Part shown: piece after piece, positions 1 through 8,554 of the stretch
How positions within the stretch are numbered: position 1 is the stretch's first letter
Layout: the number at the start of each line of letters is the position of its first letter
Assembly (NCBI GenBank): GCA_039565995.1
Contig: CP154795.1
Span: 3,162,001-3,226,000, forward strand
Direction of reading: 5' to 3'
Source of the DNA: Propionibacteriaceae bacterium ZF39
GTDB taxonomy: Bacteria > Actinomycetota > Actinomycetes > Propionibacteriales > Propionibacteriaceae
Length of the DNA: 64,000 nt
Notes under the pieces: generated by a model
Databases searched by the model: none
What the model was told of the DNA's origin: nothing
What the model saw: only the letters and a program-made list of their open reading frames with translations
Program-made: the position numbers and the translations under genes

Positions 1-1446
1 CGGCCGGAACACGCTCGTGCCGTCCGGTCGGCGGAACGCGGCCGGGCTGGATGCGAGCTCGGGCGGGGTCAGGCGCAGCGAAGCGGCTTCGGCGGCGTCT
101 ACGACCAGGCCGACGATAGCTTCGCGATCCTCTGTCGACGCGAACCGGTAGGCCATCGTCTGCCGCGCGGCCTCGGCAGTGAGGTTCCAGCGATGCCAGG
201 TGGATCGCTTCTCACCGACCGCAGCCACAACGTCTGCCCCGAGCGAGTCGATCACATCCAACGGCACGTCGTCCGCGCGCAGCAGCAACGGCTCCTTGTT
301 TGCCGTCACGCCGCGCGCCCACGAGGTCGTATCCGACCCGAGCACCTGCCCGGCCCGTTCCCGCCAGGAGGCGGTGAGGTCAGCCAGCGACCGGACTTCC
401 TTCTCCGGCCGGGTCGAGAGGGTGGCCTGGGCGCGGAGCTTCATGATCGTCGCCGGCGACGGCCGCCGCCCATGCGCGTCGACGTACTGGCCGATGAGGC
501 GGTCGGTCTCGGCATCAATGTGCCGGGCACGGGTGGAGAACTCCTTCACCATCGCCTCGGGCACCGCGGCGATCGCCCACGCGGGGTTGCGGTCGCGGCC
601 CATGTCGCGCGCCTCCCACGAGACGCCAAACGAGCGAGTGAGGTGGTCAGCGAACACCGCCTCGTGCAGCTCGGAGAGGGCGACCACGGCGGCGTGCATC
701 GGCCGCCCATCCAGCGACCGCCATTTGCCATCGAGGACGGTCTGCACCTTGTTGCTGATGACGACATGCGTGTGCAGGTGCGGGTCGCCCGCCCGGCTGT
801 CGTAGTGATCGAACGCCGTGGCGACCAGACCTGCGACGTCGACCTGTGCAACCGCGCCGTCGCGGTCGGTTGCGCCGGTGCGGGTGGCTGCAACCTCCCG
901 CTCCATGAACGCAACCACCTCCGCAACCGCAGCGTGATGCGCGTCCGCGATCAACGCCTGCGTCCCCGCGTCCGCGACCGCCCAGAGCACGCTGGCGGAC
1001 TTCGGGATCGAGAACGTGAAGTCGAACCCCGCAACCGCCCGCCGCGTCCCGCGCCCGGCCTCCTCCGTGTCGATGGCCGCGACCGCCTCCGCGCGTGACG
1101 CCGGCCCGAGTGCGGGATCAAGCGCACTGGTACGTGCCTCGATCCGCTCGGCCACGGTTCGGTATTCGGGGTACGCGCGGCCCAGCGGTTCACCGGTGAT
1201 CGGGTCTCGACCCATGCCGACCAGCAGCTGGAGCTGGGCTTCGGAGACCTGATCACCCACGCTGATCCGCCCGCCGCCGAGTGTGGCGACCCCGGCACCG
1301 AGCCAGCGACCGGGCGGGGTGCCCTCGGCGTTGTAGTAGCGCGTCAACGGAGTCGAGAGCGAGCGGTCGCCGTCGCCGGCCGCGACAGTGCGCAACAGGT
1401 ACTTATACCCGTCACCCGCCGACATCACGCGCATCGAAACCGTCAT
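1..1446 (-). CDS. MobF/TrwC-family conjugative relaxase (partial, C-terminus outside window)
   Basis: Nicks oriT and is carried covalently on the transferred strand during conjugation. The frame opens with ATG at 1446 and stays open for 482 codons to the window edge. The N-terminus (MTVSMRVMSAGDGYKYLLRT) is typical of actinobacterial TrwC relaxases, with Tyr residues near positions 14, 16 and 37-38 available as nucleophiles. The three-histidine metal motif is read as DPHLHTHVV at about residue 225. A GAGAGG ribosome-binding site precedes the ATG. A C-terminal helicase domain is expected to the left but not visible. It is transcribed away from the rest of the ICE, leaving the 1447-1701 intergenic stretch as the natural place for oriT. 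Confidence 0.93.
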   Translation of the reverse strand, partial: MTVSMRVMSAGDGYKYLLRTVAAGDGDRSLSTPLTRYYNAEGTPPGRWLGAGVATLGGGRISVGDQVSEAQLQLLVGMGRDPITGEPLGRAYPEYRTVAERIEARTSALDPALGPASRAEAVAAIDTEEAGRGTRRAVAGFDFTFSIPKSASVLWAVADAGTQALIADAHHAAVAEVVAFMEREVAATRTGATDRDGAVAQVDVAGLVATAFDHYDSRAGDPHLHTHVVISNKVQTVLDGKWRSLDGRPMHAAVVALSELHEAVFADHLTRSFGVSWEARDMGRDRNPAWAIAAVPEAMVKEFSTRARHIDAETDRLIGQYVDAHGRRPSPATIMKLRAQATLSTRPEKEVRSLADLTASWRERAGQVLGSDTTSWARGVTANKEPLLLRADDVPLDVIDSLGADVVAAVGEKRSTWHRWNLTAEAARQTMAYRFASTEDREAIVGLVVDAAEAASLRLTPPELASSPAAFRRPDGTSVFRP

Positions 1447-1701
1447 CCGGCCCGCCCTCTCTGCCTGCTCACGAGGTGAGCAGCGGCCCGCCGAAGGCGG
1501 GCTCAACCTCGATCTGCAAGAGGCGTGGTGGCTCTGAGGGAGGCGGAGACGAAGGCTCCGTCAGAGGCCGGGCGCGGCGCGGTCAGCGAGGCACGGGAGG
1601 CACGGGAGGCGCGGGAGGCGCGGCGAGCACCTGGCAGATAACCAGCCCGGTCAGCGCTCGCAGAGGCAGCGACCGGGGATCACCGATCTGCCGGAGTCCT
1701 C
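1447..1701. other. Structured region upstream of relaxase, candidate oriT
   Basis: Non-coding stretch between the relaxase start and the plus-strand methyltransferase fragment. Two perfect 7-bp hairpins lie back to back at 1465-1483 (CTGCTCA/TGAGCAG) and 1486-1502 (GCCCGCC/GGCGGGC), followed by four 9-bp direct repeats at 1588-1623. Hairpins and short repeats next to a relaxase gene are what oriT regions usually look like. No nic site can be assigned from sequence. Confidence 0.35.
1588..1623. repeat. Four tandem 9-bp direct repeats
   Basis: GAGGCACGG twice, then GAGGCGCGG twice, without spacers. It sits about 140 bp upstream of the relaxase start and about 80 bp upstream of the methyltransferase fragment. 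It could be an iteron-like binding site for an accessory transfer protein, or simple slippage of GC-rich DNA. Confidence 0.6.
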
Positions 1702-1908
1702 ATGCCGAACGCCAGCGACGAACCGGGCGACCGCCGCCTGCGGGTCGGGTCGCTGTTCTCCGGCTACGGCGGACTCGACCTCGCTGTCGAGGAGGTGTTC
1801 GACGCCCGCACGATCTGGTTCTCCGAGATCAACGAGCCCGTCGCCCGCGTCTTCGCCCACCACTGGCCCGACGCCCCCAACCTCGGCGACATCACCACCA
1901 TCGACTGG
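1702..1908 (+). pseudogene. DNA (cytosine-5) methyltransferase, N-terminal fragment
   Basis: Residues 14-69 match the start of a C5 methyltransferase: the AdoMet-binding motif GSLFSGYGGLDLA, then FSEINEPVARVFAHHWP, and DITTIDW. Family resemblance stops after Trp69 (about position 1908), just before the catalytic PCQ motif. The open frame continues meaninglessly to 2172 because it reads antisense through a heme A synthase fragment. No catalytic half is found elsewhere in the window. An inactive remnant, probably of an ICE-borne protective methylase cut by insertion of the cargo that follows. Confidence 0.8.
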
Positions 1909-1929
1909 AACACTGAAACCCGGGGCGCT

Positions 1930-2148
1930 TCAGAGGGAGTCCTCGGTGCACAGCGGCCAGGTCGGGCAGCCCAGCCCGGATGCGGTAAGCCTGACCGCCC
2001 CGCCGGTCGCGACGATCAGGATGTTCGCGGCCAGGGAGAGCTTCGCCCACACGAGCGGTCGGGCACGGACCCATTCCCACAGCCGCGCCCGCCAACCATC
2101 GCCCCGCCCGGCGACGTGGGGCGTGTCGAGGGGGCGGGTTTCAGGCAC
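1930..2148 (-). pseudogene. ctaA: Heme A synthase (CtaA/Cox15), N-terminal fragment
   Basis: A 72-residue frame starting at GTG 2148, overlapping the stop of the upstream small membrane-protein gene. Residues 33-67 contain LAANILIVATGGAVRLTASG followed by LGCPTWP, the first membrane segment and conserved cysteine region of actinobacterial CtaA. It ends abruptly at CTEDSL, where full-length CtaA would run for another roughly 250 residues. The break is at the same spot where the oppositely oriented methyltransferase loses homology, so both genes were cut by one recombination event. Not functional as heme A synthase. Confidence 0.8.
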
Positions 2149-2509
2149 GGCGGTAGCGGCGTGCGCGGATGAACGAGGTCACCCCGAGAACCAGGTAGAC
2201 CAGCAGCGCGACGAAGGTCAGGGTGCTGGCGATGACCGCTATAGGGCGCTCTGCGGTGCCCCCGAGGAGCTCCCCGAGCTTGAGGACGTTCATGAGCGTG
2301 CCGGCCAGGCCGACGAGCGCGACTGCCAGCGCCGCATGGATCGCGTGCCGGTGCGCCGCCTCTTTCCGGGAGATGAGTCCGGCGATCACCAGCAGGATGC
2401 CGAGGGCTGCGGGGATCAGCGCGGTGAGGCTGGATGCCCCCGACGCGATGTAGGCGACTATCCCGATCACAGTCACGACTGCCCCGGTCCCGATCGTCCA
2501 CTTCGTCAT
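2141..2509 (-). CDS. Small integral membrane protein
   Basis: 122 residues with four hydrophobic segments (about 4-22, 25-44, 57-77, 92-113) and a basic C-terminal tail. Start chosen at ATG 2509 with AGAGGAA upstream. It is divergent from the TetR gene at 2601 and its stop overlaps the start of the truncated ctaA, suggesting the two were once a coupled pair. I do not recognise the family. Its position next to a TetR/efflux pair could mean it belongs to the same regulon, but it may just be chromosomal DNA captured with ctaA. Confidence 0.75.
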   Translation of the reverse strand: MTKWTIGTGAVVTVIGIVAYIASGASSLTALIPAALGILLVIAGLISRKEAAHRHAIHAALAVALVGLAGTLMNVLKLGELLGGTAERPIAVIASTLTFVALLVYLVLGVTSFIRARRYRRA

Positions 2510-2535
2510 GCTGTCGTTCCTCTCCACACACGGTT

Positions 2536-2555
2536 ACTGTACCATTTAGTATAGT
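2536..2555. promoter_or_regulatory. Imperfect palindrome between divergent genes, candidate TetR operator/promoter
   Basis: ACTGTA and TATAGT flank an 8-bp centre, forming an imperfect inverted repeat in an AT-rich patch between the membrane-protein gene (minus) and the TetR gene (plus). TATAGT on plus and TATACT on minus could act as -10 boxes. TetR regulators commonly bind such sites next to their own gene. Confidence 0.45.
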
Positions 2556-2600
2556 CTAGTGGTTGGTGAGGTACGGCGTCGATACGGAGGAGGCGGCACG

Positions 2601-3170
2601 GTGGTGAGGCCGAGTAAGAAGTCTGCGATCGTCGAGGCGGCGATGCGGGTCGCTGAGGAGCAGGGGCTGTCTGCGGTGACGATCGACGCTGTCGCCGAGC
2701 AGGCGGGCATCACCAAGGGGGGCCTGCTGTATCACTTCCCGAGCCGGACGGCACTGCTGAGTGGGGTGTATGAGCAGTTGGCGGCCGACTGGGAGAAGGA
2801 GATGGTCTCAGCCGCCGGGAAACCCGCTTCTGAGGCGACCCGTGCTGAGCGGTTGGCGGCGTATGTGCGGGTCGCCCGGTCGATGACCCGCGCGGAACTG
2901 GTGTTCATGGCTGACGGCGCCGCGCACCGTGACCTCTTCGCACCCTGTGCGGAAGTGGCCGCGCGGTGGACGACCCCGCTCCCTCAGCCCGGCGTGGACG
3001 ACAGGTATCCGCGGGAGGAGCTGCGGATGCTGACCGCACGGATGGCCGCCGACGGGCTGTGGAGCTACGAAGCCCTCACCGGGGAGCCCATCCCGCAGGC
3101 TCTGCGGGTGCAGCTCCTGGAACACATCGCCGCCTCCCTGGACACCACCAGCACGGACTCTGCGCGATGA
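2601..3170 (+). CDS. TetR/AcrR-family transcriptional regulator
   Basis: 189 residues from GTG 2601, chosen because GGAGGAGG lies about 8 bp upstream; an earlier GTG at 2559 has no such site. The N-terminal helix-turn-helix is clear: SAIVEAAMRVAEEQG, then TIDAVAEQAGITKGGLLYHF. The C-terminal ligand domain matches the TetR C-terminal family seen next to multidrug pumps. It lies 73 bp upstream of an MFS exporter on the same strand and most likely represses that pump, with release by a transported compound. The ligand cannot be predicted. Confidence 0.92.
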   Translation: MVRPSKKSAIVEAAMRVAEEQGLSAVTIDAVAEQAGITKGGLLYHFPSRTALLSGVYEQLAADWEKEMVSAAGKPASEATRAERLAAYVRVARSMTRAELVFMADGAAHRDLFAPCAEVAARWTTPLPQPGVDDRYPREELRMLTARMAADGLWSYEALTGEPIPQALRVQLLEHIAASLDTTSTDSAR

Positions 3171-3243
3171 ACACAAGAATCTATGGCAACCGGCCGGGCG
3201 CAATGATCGAAAGAACTCCTGACACAAGAAGGCATCCCCGCAC

Positions 3244-4767
3244 ATGAACACTGTGAACACTCAAGCGTCATCGCTGTCATCGCGGCGGTGGGTGCTGCTG
3301 GTGACTGTCGCGTTCGGCCTGTTGCTGATCACGCTCGACAACTCGATCCTCTACACCGCCCTGCCCACCCTGACGGTGGACCTGGGCGCGTCGGCCTCCC
3401 AAGGCCTGTGGATCATCAACGCCTACCCGCTGGTGATGGCGGGCCTGCTGCTGGGGTCGGGAACCTTGGGTGACCGGTTCGGGCATCGCCGTCTCTTCCT
3501 GGTCGGTCTCACGCTCTTCGGGGCGGCGTCGCTGGTGGCCGCGTTCTCCCCGACACCGGAGGTCCTGATCGGTGCGCGTGCGCTCCTCGCGGTGGGGGCG
3601 GCGTGCATGATGCCCGCCACTCTCGCGCTGATCCGGCTCGGGTTCGATGACGTGCGGGAGCGGAACATCGCGATCGCGATCTGGGGCAGCATCTCCGTGG
3701 TCGGCGCCGCGCTCGGACCCATCGTCGGGGGTGCACTGTTGGAGCGGTTCTGGTGGGGGTCGGTGTTCCTCATCAACATCCCCGTCGTGATCGCAGCCCT
3801 CATCCTCACCCCGCTCGTCGTCCCTGCAGGAACCCGGGACCGGGCGAAGAAGTGGGATGCGATCTCCTCCCTCTACGCCCTCCTCACCCTCACCGGCGCG
3901 GTCCTCGCGATCAAAGAAGCCGCCCACACCCCGCAGAACTGGGCGATCGTCGCAGGCGCCACGGTCGTCGCGGCCATCGGCGGTGTCCTGTTCACCAGAC
4001 GCCAGCTCCGCTCGAACGATCCGCTGCTGGACTTCGGGGTGTTCCGCAACCGCGCGTTCAGCGCCGGGATCATCACCGCAGCGACCGCAATGTTCGCCAT
4101 CGGCGGCATCCAACTGGTCACCACGCAACGCTTCCAACTCGTCGACGGGTTCACCCCACTCCAAGCAGGACTCCTCGTGGCCGCTGTCGCGATCGGGTGT
4201 CTGCCCACCGGGATTCTCGGCGGCGCGTTCCTGCACAGGCTCGGGCTGCGCATCATCATCAGCGGAGGCTTCACCCTCGCCACAATCGGCATGATCATCA
4301 CCCTCATCGGAGTGCAGACCGCGTTCCCGGTATTCGTGGCCGGGCTCGCCGTCACCGGCGCCGGATTGGGGGCCACGATGTCAGTCGCATCGACCGCGAT
4401 CGTGGGGAACGTCCCCCCACGCAAGGCCGGTATGGCAGCCTCGGTCGAGGAAGTGTCCTACGAGTTCGGCAGCCTCATCGCCGTCGCCGTCCTCGGCAGC
4501 CTCCTCTCCCTCTTCTACACCTCCCGCATCCACCTCCCCCAGGGCGCCCCTGCCGAAGCCGCCGACAGCATCGCCACCGCCCGCGACCTCGCCAGCGACC
4601 ATCCGGGCCTGCTCGACGCCGCCGCTATCGCGTTCAACAGCGGCTACACGACCATCATGATCATCATCGCCGTCGTGATCGCCGCAGGCGTCATCACCAC
4701 CGGGTGGCTGCTCCGACAGTACGGACCCGGCAGCACCGCCTCCGCCTACGAAGACAACACCCACTAA
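3244..4767 (+). CDS. MFS multidrug exporter, DHA2 (14-TM) family
   Basis: 507-residue inner-membrane proton-coupled antiporter. Motif A appears as GTLGDRFGHRR (about residues 73-83). The early segment LLLITLDNSILYTALPTL carries the DHA2 D1-type acidic residue, and GPIVGGALLERFWW is antiporter motif C. Length and fourteen predicted helices fit QacA/SmvA-like quaternary-ammonium or drug exporters. Downstream of, and probably controlled by, the TetR gene. Cargo function is likely resistance to antiseptics or cationic drugs, though the substrate is inferred only from family. Confidence 0.92.
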   Translation: MNTVNTQASSLSSRRWVLLVTVAFGLLLITLDNSILYTALPTLTVDLGASASQGLWIINAYPLVMAGLLLGSGTLGDRFGHRRLFLVGLTLFGAASLVAAFSPTPEVLIGARALLAVGAACMMPATLALIRLGFDDVRERNIAIAIWGSISVVGAALGPIVGGALLERFWWGSVFLINIPVVIAALILTPLVVPAGTRDRAKKWDAISSLYALLTLTGAVLAIKEAAHTPQNWAIVAGATVVAAIGGVLFTRRQLRSNDPLLDFGVFRNRAFSAGIITAATAMFAIGGIQLVTTQRFQLVDGFTPLQAGLLVAAVAIGCLPTGILGGAFLHRLGLRIIISGGFTLATIGMIITLIGVQTAFPVFVAGLAVTGAGLGATMSVASTAIVGNVPPRKAGMAASVEEVSYEFGSLIAVAVLGSLLSLFYTSRIHLPQGAPAEAADSIATARDLASDHPGLLDAAAIAFNSGYTTIMIIIAVVIAAGVITTGWLLRQYGPGSTASAYEDNTH

Positions 4768-4831
4768 GCCTCGCGCTAAGAGGATCACGACCTATGGATT
4801 GTCACCACCGCAACCACGCCGCGGAGCATCA

Positions 4832-5240
4832 ATGACACACACGCCCTCACGAAACGAACGCTTCTTCCGACTCGCCTTCCGCACCACCGCGCTCATCGAA
4901 GGCATCAGCTGGCTCGGCATGCTCACCGCCCTCGCTATCAAATACCCCCTCCACGGCAGCCCCCTACCCGTCACCATCTGGGGGGTGGGTGCACGGAATC
5001 GCATGGATCGCCTTCGTCCTCGCCTGCGTCGCCGCCGCCATCCGCTTCCGCTGGACCTGGTGGGCACTCCCCACCGGCATCATCGCCTCGATGCTCCCGT
5101 TCCTCACCGTCCCCTTCGACCTCTGGATGGAAAGAACCGGGCGACTCTCGACAGCGAACCGACCTGCCAACCACGTACAAACAACGGCTCCTCACCCCCT
5201 CACCAAGGAAGAGGCATCAAAAGACGTTTCTACGAAATGA
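4832..5240 (+). pseudogene. DUF3817 membrane protein, frameshifted
   Basis: The N-terminal half (from ATG 4832; FRLAFRTTALIEGISWLGML) and C-terminal half (HGIAWIAFVLACVAAAIRFR, about 4989-5240) of one DUF3817-type small membrane protein lie in different frames. The break is at a run of six G (4980-4985). Removing one G restores TGG GGG TGG GTG CAC GGA and a continuous protein of about 136 residues. So this is either a real inactivating slippage mutation, a phase-variable tract, or a sequencing error. It follows the efflux gene by 64 bp and is probably co-transcribed. Confidence 0.75.
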
Positions 5241-5336
5241 TATCAACCGCATTCAATAGAGTCTTAAGAAAGGACTCCCTGCGCTGATAGCGGCTGTTGC
5301 CATGTCACCCGCACATAGGAACAACGCGCGAGAACT

Positions 5337-6329
5337 GTGAGAGCAAGCGAATACCGCGATCCACATGAAGGGTCGTCTACGAGACCAGACAACCCCGGCA
5401 CGAGGTTAATCAATCGCGGCGCACGGCTTCTGACGGCGATCGAAATCTCCCGCAGCGCAATGACCAGGCGAGTGATTCCTGCGGAGATAAAGATCCTGCA
5501 CATTCTTGAGGGCGCAGCTGAAATCTCGACGGCACAGGGCCGGTACCTTCTCATGCCTGGCATGGCCTTGGCTCTAGGAGCTGGTGAATGGTGCCAGATG
5601 CGTCCGAGGCAATACGTCCGACTCTGGGCGGTGTACAGCGATGAACGCTTCTTGCGTGAACAGATGGCATGGTTCCTTCCCGACAAGACGCGGCTCCGCG
5701 CTGGCGTGCATCCTCACGACTGGGACGGGAGCCCACTCGTTCTGCATCCTGGTGTGTCTACCCTGCGCCGTGTCGAACCGATCTGGCGGCAGCTGAGCGT
5801 ACTCGGCAACGGCACGAAGTCACCGGAGGTGGTGGCAGTACGTACCGTAGAACTGTTCGCCGGTTGGGTAGGCCTTGTGACTCCCGCGTTCCTCGCGCCG
5901 GATGCGGCCGCCAACTCAGATGGTACTGAGTTGAGCCAGGCAGGCGGGCTACTCATGTCGATCTCCTTGGCCGGACACGTGGGACGTGCAGTGCAGCTTC
6001 TGCGTGACCGCATGGCTGAGTCGTGGACGACTACGGCCCTCGCGCGTTCCGTCGCCGTCTCCCGTACTCACTTAACCCGCCTGTTCGTTGCCTGTACCGG
6101 CTTTCCACCGATGCGTTACCTCACGGAGATACGGCTGACAGAGTTCACCCGGCTCATTGATGAGACTGACTGGACTGTGGCACGTGCTGCGGGCGCAGTC
6201 GGCTGGCGCGATCCCCGGGTCGCCTCACGCTGGTTCTCCCGCCGCTACGGCATCACGCCATCGCAGTACCGCGCCAGCGGGCGTCCCGAAGGACGCCAAG
6301 CAAACCCTCCGCACTCACCGGCAGGCTGA
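5337..6329 (+). CDS. AraC-family transcriptional regulator
   Basis: 330 residues from GTG 5337. The N-terminal two thirds look like an AraC cupin-type sensor domain. The C-terminal DNA-binding domain has both helix-turn-helix units: TTALARSVAVSRTHLTRLF (about 228-246) and WTVARAAGAVGWRDPRVASR followed by FSRRYGITPSQYR (about 281-314). A slightly less GC-biased upstream stretch (5241-5336) may hold its promoter. It is the last gene of the cargo segment before the transfer operon. Target unknown; the adjacent pump is possible. Confidence 0.88.
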   Translation: MRASEYRDPHEGSSTRPDNPGTRLINRGARLLTAIEISRSAMTRRVIPAEIKILHILEGAAEISTAQGRYLLMPGMALALGAGEWCQMRPRQYVRLWAVYSDERFLREQMAWFLPDKTRLRAGVHPHDWDGSPLVLHPGVSTLRRVEPIWRQLSVLGNGTKSPEVVAVRTVELFAGWVGLVTPAFLAPDAAANSDGTELSQAGGLLMSISLAGHVGRAVQLLRDRMAESWTTTALARSVAVSRTHLTRLFVACTGFPPMRYLTEIRLTEFTRLIDETDWTVARAAGAVGWRDPRVASRWFSRRYGITPSQYRASGRPEGRQANPPHSPAG

Positions 6330-6572
6330 CTCGTCAACCCCCTCGACTCGCCGTATGTCGCGTACTTCTCGTCGTGTGAACCCTGAGCACTTGAAGGACT
6401 TCGACTCTACGCCGCACCGCAGGTAAACCGGATGAGACACGTCGGGTTCATCGTGGAGCCTGGCGGTCGCCACGCTCTGTTCCGTCCGTCTCGTTCCTGA
6501 TCTCCCCGGCGCACCTAATGGTCGCAGGGGTCACCGGCTTGTGCCGTTGGCCTTGCCGGGAGGAGGTCACAG

Positions 6573-7658
6573 GTGGCGACGGACGAGGAGGCACGGGCTA
6601 CGCGCGACGCGAAGCTCGAACAGCTCCATGAGCGGTTGACGGCTGCGGTCGACCTGCTTGTGTCGGGTGAGGATTGGAAGCGTGCGCTGGAGTTCGCTGC
6701 TCGGTTCCGGGCGCGCTCGTTCCGCAACACGCTGCTGATCCTCGCCCAGCATCTCGATGCTTACGAGCAGGGTCGTGTCGCGTCGCCGGAGCCGTCCTAT
6801 GTCGCGGGCTATAAGCAGTGGCAGTCGCTGGGTCGGCAGGTGGAGCGGGGTCAGGCGGGGTATGTGATCTTCGCGCCGGTGACGGGTCGGTTCGCGTCGA
6901 GTAATCCGGCTGATTCTGAGTCGTGGCGGCGGCTGGGCCGGTTCGAGAAGCCGAAGCCCGGCGAGGTGGTGCGTTCCCGGATGGTCGGCGCGAAGCCCGC
7001 CTACGTCTGGGATGTGTCGCAGACCAGCGGTGATCCCGTGCCCGAGCGCCCTGCCCCGACGCTCCTGGAAGGCGAGGCGCCCGACGGGCTGTGGGCAGGG
7101 CTTGCCTCCTTGGTGGAGGCCGAAGGGTTCACGGTGACGCGCGTCGCGGATGAGCGGGAGATTCGTGGCGCGAACGGTGTCACGGACTACACGAACCGCA
7201 CGGTGGCGGTGCGGTCGAACATGGACGACGCCGCGCAGGTGAAGACACTCGCGCACGAACTCGCACATGTGAAGCTCCACGGCCCCGACAACCCGGATGC
7301 GACCGGGCATCGCGGGATCGGTGAAGTCGAGGCGGAGTCGGTGGCGCTGATGATCGGTGCCGCGCACGGCATGGACACCACCGCCTACACGATCCCGTAT
7401 ATCTCCGGGTGGGCGGGTACGGTCAAGGACAAGGACCCGGCCGAGGTCGTGCAGGCCACCGGTGAACGCGTCCGCAAGACCGCCGGGGCGATCCTCGATG
7501 CCCTCGACACCGTCCAGGTCGGCACGGGCGACCCACCCGGCCTGACCCGTGAGTCCGCCACCCCGTCGCGAGGGGCCGGGGCGGAGCGAACAGTTCCGGC
7601 ACTGGTCGAGCCAGCGCGTTCCTCGCGTGCGGCGGATGCCGTGGTGAGGGGGCTGTGA
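6573..7658 (+). CDS. ArdC-like antirestriction / zincin metallopeptidase protein
   Basis: 361 residues from GTG 6573, preceded by GGGAGGAGG at good spacing. The N-terminal part (about 15-130) resembles the ArdC single-strand DNA-binding domain: FRNTLLILAQ, then YKQWQSLGRQVERGQAGYVI. The C-terminal part carries the zinc-peptidase signature LAHELAHVKLH (HELAH at about 228-232) with a downstream glutamate-rich helix (EVEAESVALM). ArdC-type proteins protect incoming plasmid DNA from restriction. The first gene of the long plus-strand ICE operon, consistent with early expression after entry. Overlaps the next start. Confidence 0.88.
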   Translation: MATDEEARATRDAKLEQLHERLTAAVDLLVSGEDWKRALEFAARFRARSFRNTLLILAQHLDAYEQGRVASPEPSYVAGYKQWQSLGRQVERGQAGYVIFAPVTGRFASSNPADSESWRRLGRFEKPKPGEVVRSRMVGAKPAYVWDVSQTSGDPVPERPAPTLLEGEAPDGLWAGLASLVEAEGFTVTRVADEREIRGANGVTDYTNRTVAVRSNMDDAAQVKTLAHELAHVKLHGPDNPDATGHRGIGEVEAESVALMIGAAHGMDTTAYTIPYISGWAGTVKDKDPAEVVQATGERVRKTAGAILDALDTVQVGTGDPPGLTRESATPSRGAGAERTVPALVEPARSSRAADAVVRGL

Positions 7659-8554
7659 TGAGCGTCGCCAGCGTCCTTGCCTCCCTCAGCGGGCTCCCGC
7701 TTCCGCAAGCCGCCGCGCGGCTCGCGGCGGCGGGGGTGCCGGTGTTCCCGTGCGTGCCGGGCGAGAAGCGTCCGCTCACCCGGCATGGGTTCCATGAGGC
7801 GAGCGTTGACCTGGCGCAGGTTGTGGCGTGGTGGCATCGCTGGCCGTCCGCGAACATCGGCGTCCCCACCGGCACCGCGTCTGGGGTCGATGTCGTGGAT
7901 GTGGACCGCAAGCCGGACGGGAACGGGTTCGACGCCTTCGGTCGTGCCCGCCGGGCGGGGCTCGTGGAGGGGTGGGTGGCGGTGGTGCGCACGCCGTCCG
8001 GTGGTGCGCATTTCTACTACCCGGCCGACCCCGGCCGGTCGCAGCCGTCGTGGCAGGCGGCCGCGGCACGTGTCGACTTCCGTGGCACCGGCGGGTACGT
8101 CATCGTCCCTCCCTCCGCCGTCATGACCGTCCACGGCCCGGCCGGGTACTCGCTCACCGCGCACGGTAACCGGGAGCCGCGCCCGGTGGATGCGGCGGCG
8201 CTGCGGGACTTCCTCGATCCGCGTCCCGAGCCCGTCGTGCATCGGGCGCGGGGCCCTGTTCGTTCGGAGGACGCGAAGCGGCTGGCCGACTGGGTGGGCA
8301 TGCGCGCGGAGGGCGAACGCAACCGTGGCCTGTTCTGGGCCTCCTGCCGCCTCGCGGAGGCGGGGTTGTCTCTGCCGGAGATGGTCGATGCGCTCGCCCC
8401 GGCGGGTGAGCGGGTCGGGTTGCCGCCGCGGGAGGTCGTCACGACGATCCGCTCCGCCTACCGCGCCACCCACGTCCAACCCGCACCATCCAGCGTGGTA
8501 CGGGACGATGATCTGCGGCGCGTGCCGCGTCTTGCAGGGCAGGTGCTCTCATGA
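7658..8554 (+). CDS. Bifunctional DNA primase/polymerase (prim-pol)
   Basis: 298 residues; start ATG 7658 overlaps the preceding stop (ATGA), with GTG 7655 an alternative. AEP prim-pol signatures are present: DVVDVDRKPDG (acidic metal motif, about residues 72-82), SGGAHFYYP, and RGTGGYVIVPPS (about 146-157). The C-terminal ~90 residues look like a primase-associated helical region. No helicase domain is fused. On an ICE it would prime second-strand or plasmid-like replication after transfer, and it pairs with the ICE-encoded SSB at 26811. Confidence 0.9.
   Translation: MSVASVLASLSGLPLPQAAARLAAAGVPVFPCVPGEKRPLTRHGFHEASVDLAQVVAWWHRWPSANIGVPTGTASGVDVVDVDRKPDGNGFDAFGRARRAGLVEGWVAVVRTPSGGAHFYYPADPGRSQPSWQAAAARVDFRGTGGYVIVPPSAVMTVHGPAGYSLTAHGNREPRPVDAAALRDFLDPRPEPVVHRARGPVRSEDAKRLADWVGMRAEGERNRGLFWASCRLAEAGLSLPEMVDALAPAGERVGLPPREVVTTIRSAYRATHVQPAPSSVVRDDDLRRVPRLAGQVLS

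Noticed and set aside
1909-2172. Extension of the methyltransferase frame past position 1908
   Set aside because: No methyltransferase motifs, and the opposite strand encodes a convincing ctaA N-terminus.
6330-6572. Gap before the ArdC-like gene checked for the missing methyltransferase half or an att site
   Set aside because: No family motif, repeat or long palindrome seen; only the ArdC ribosome-binding site at its end.
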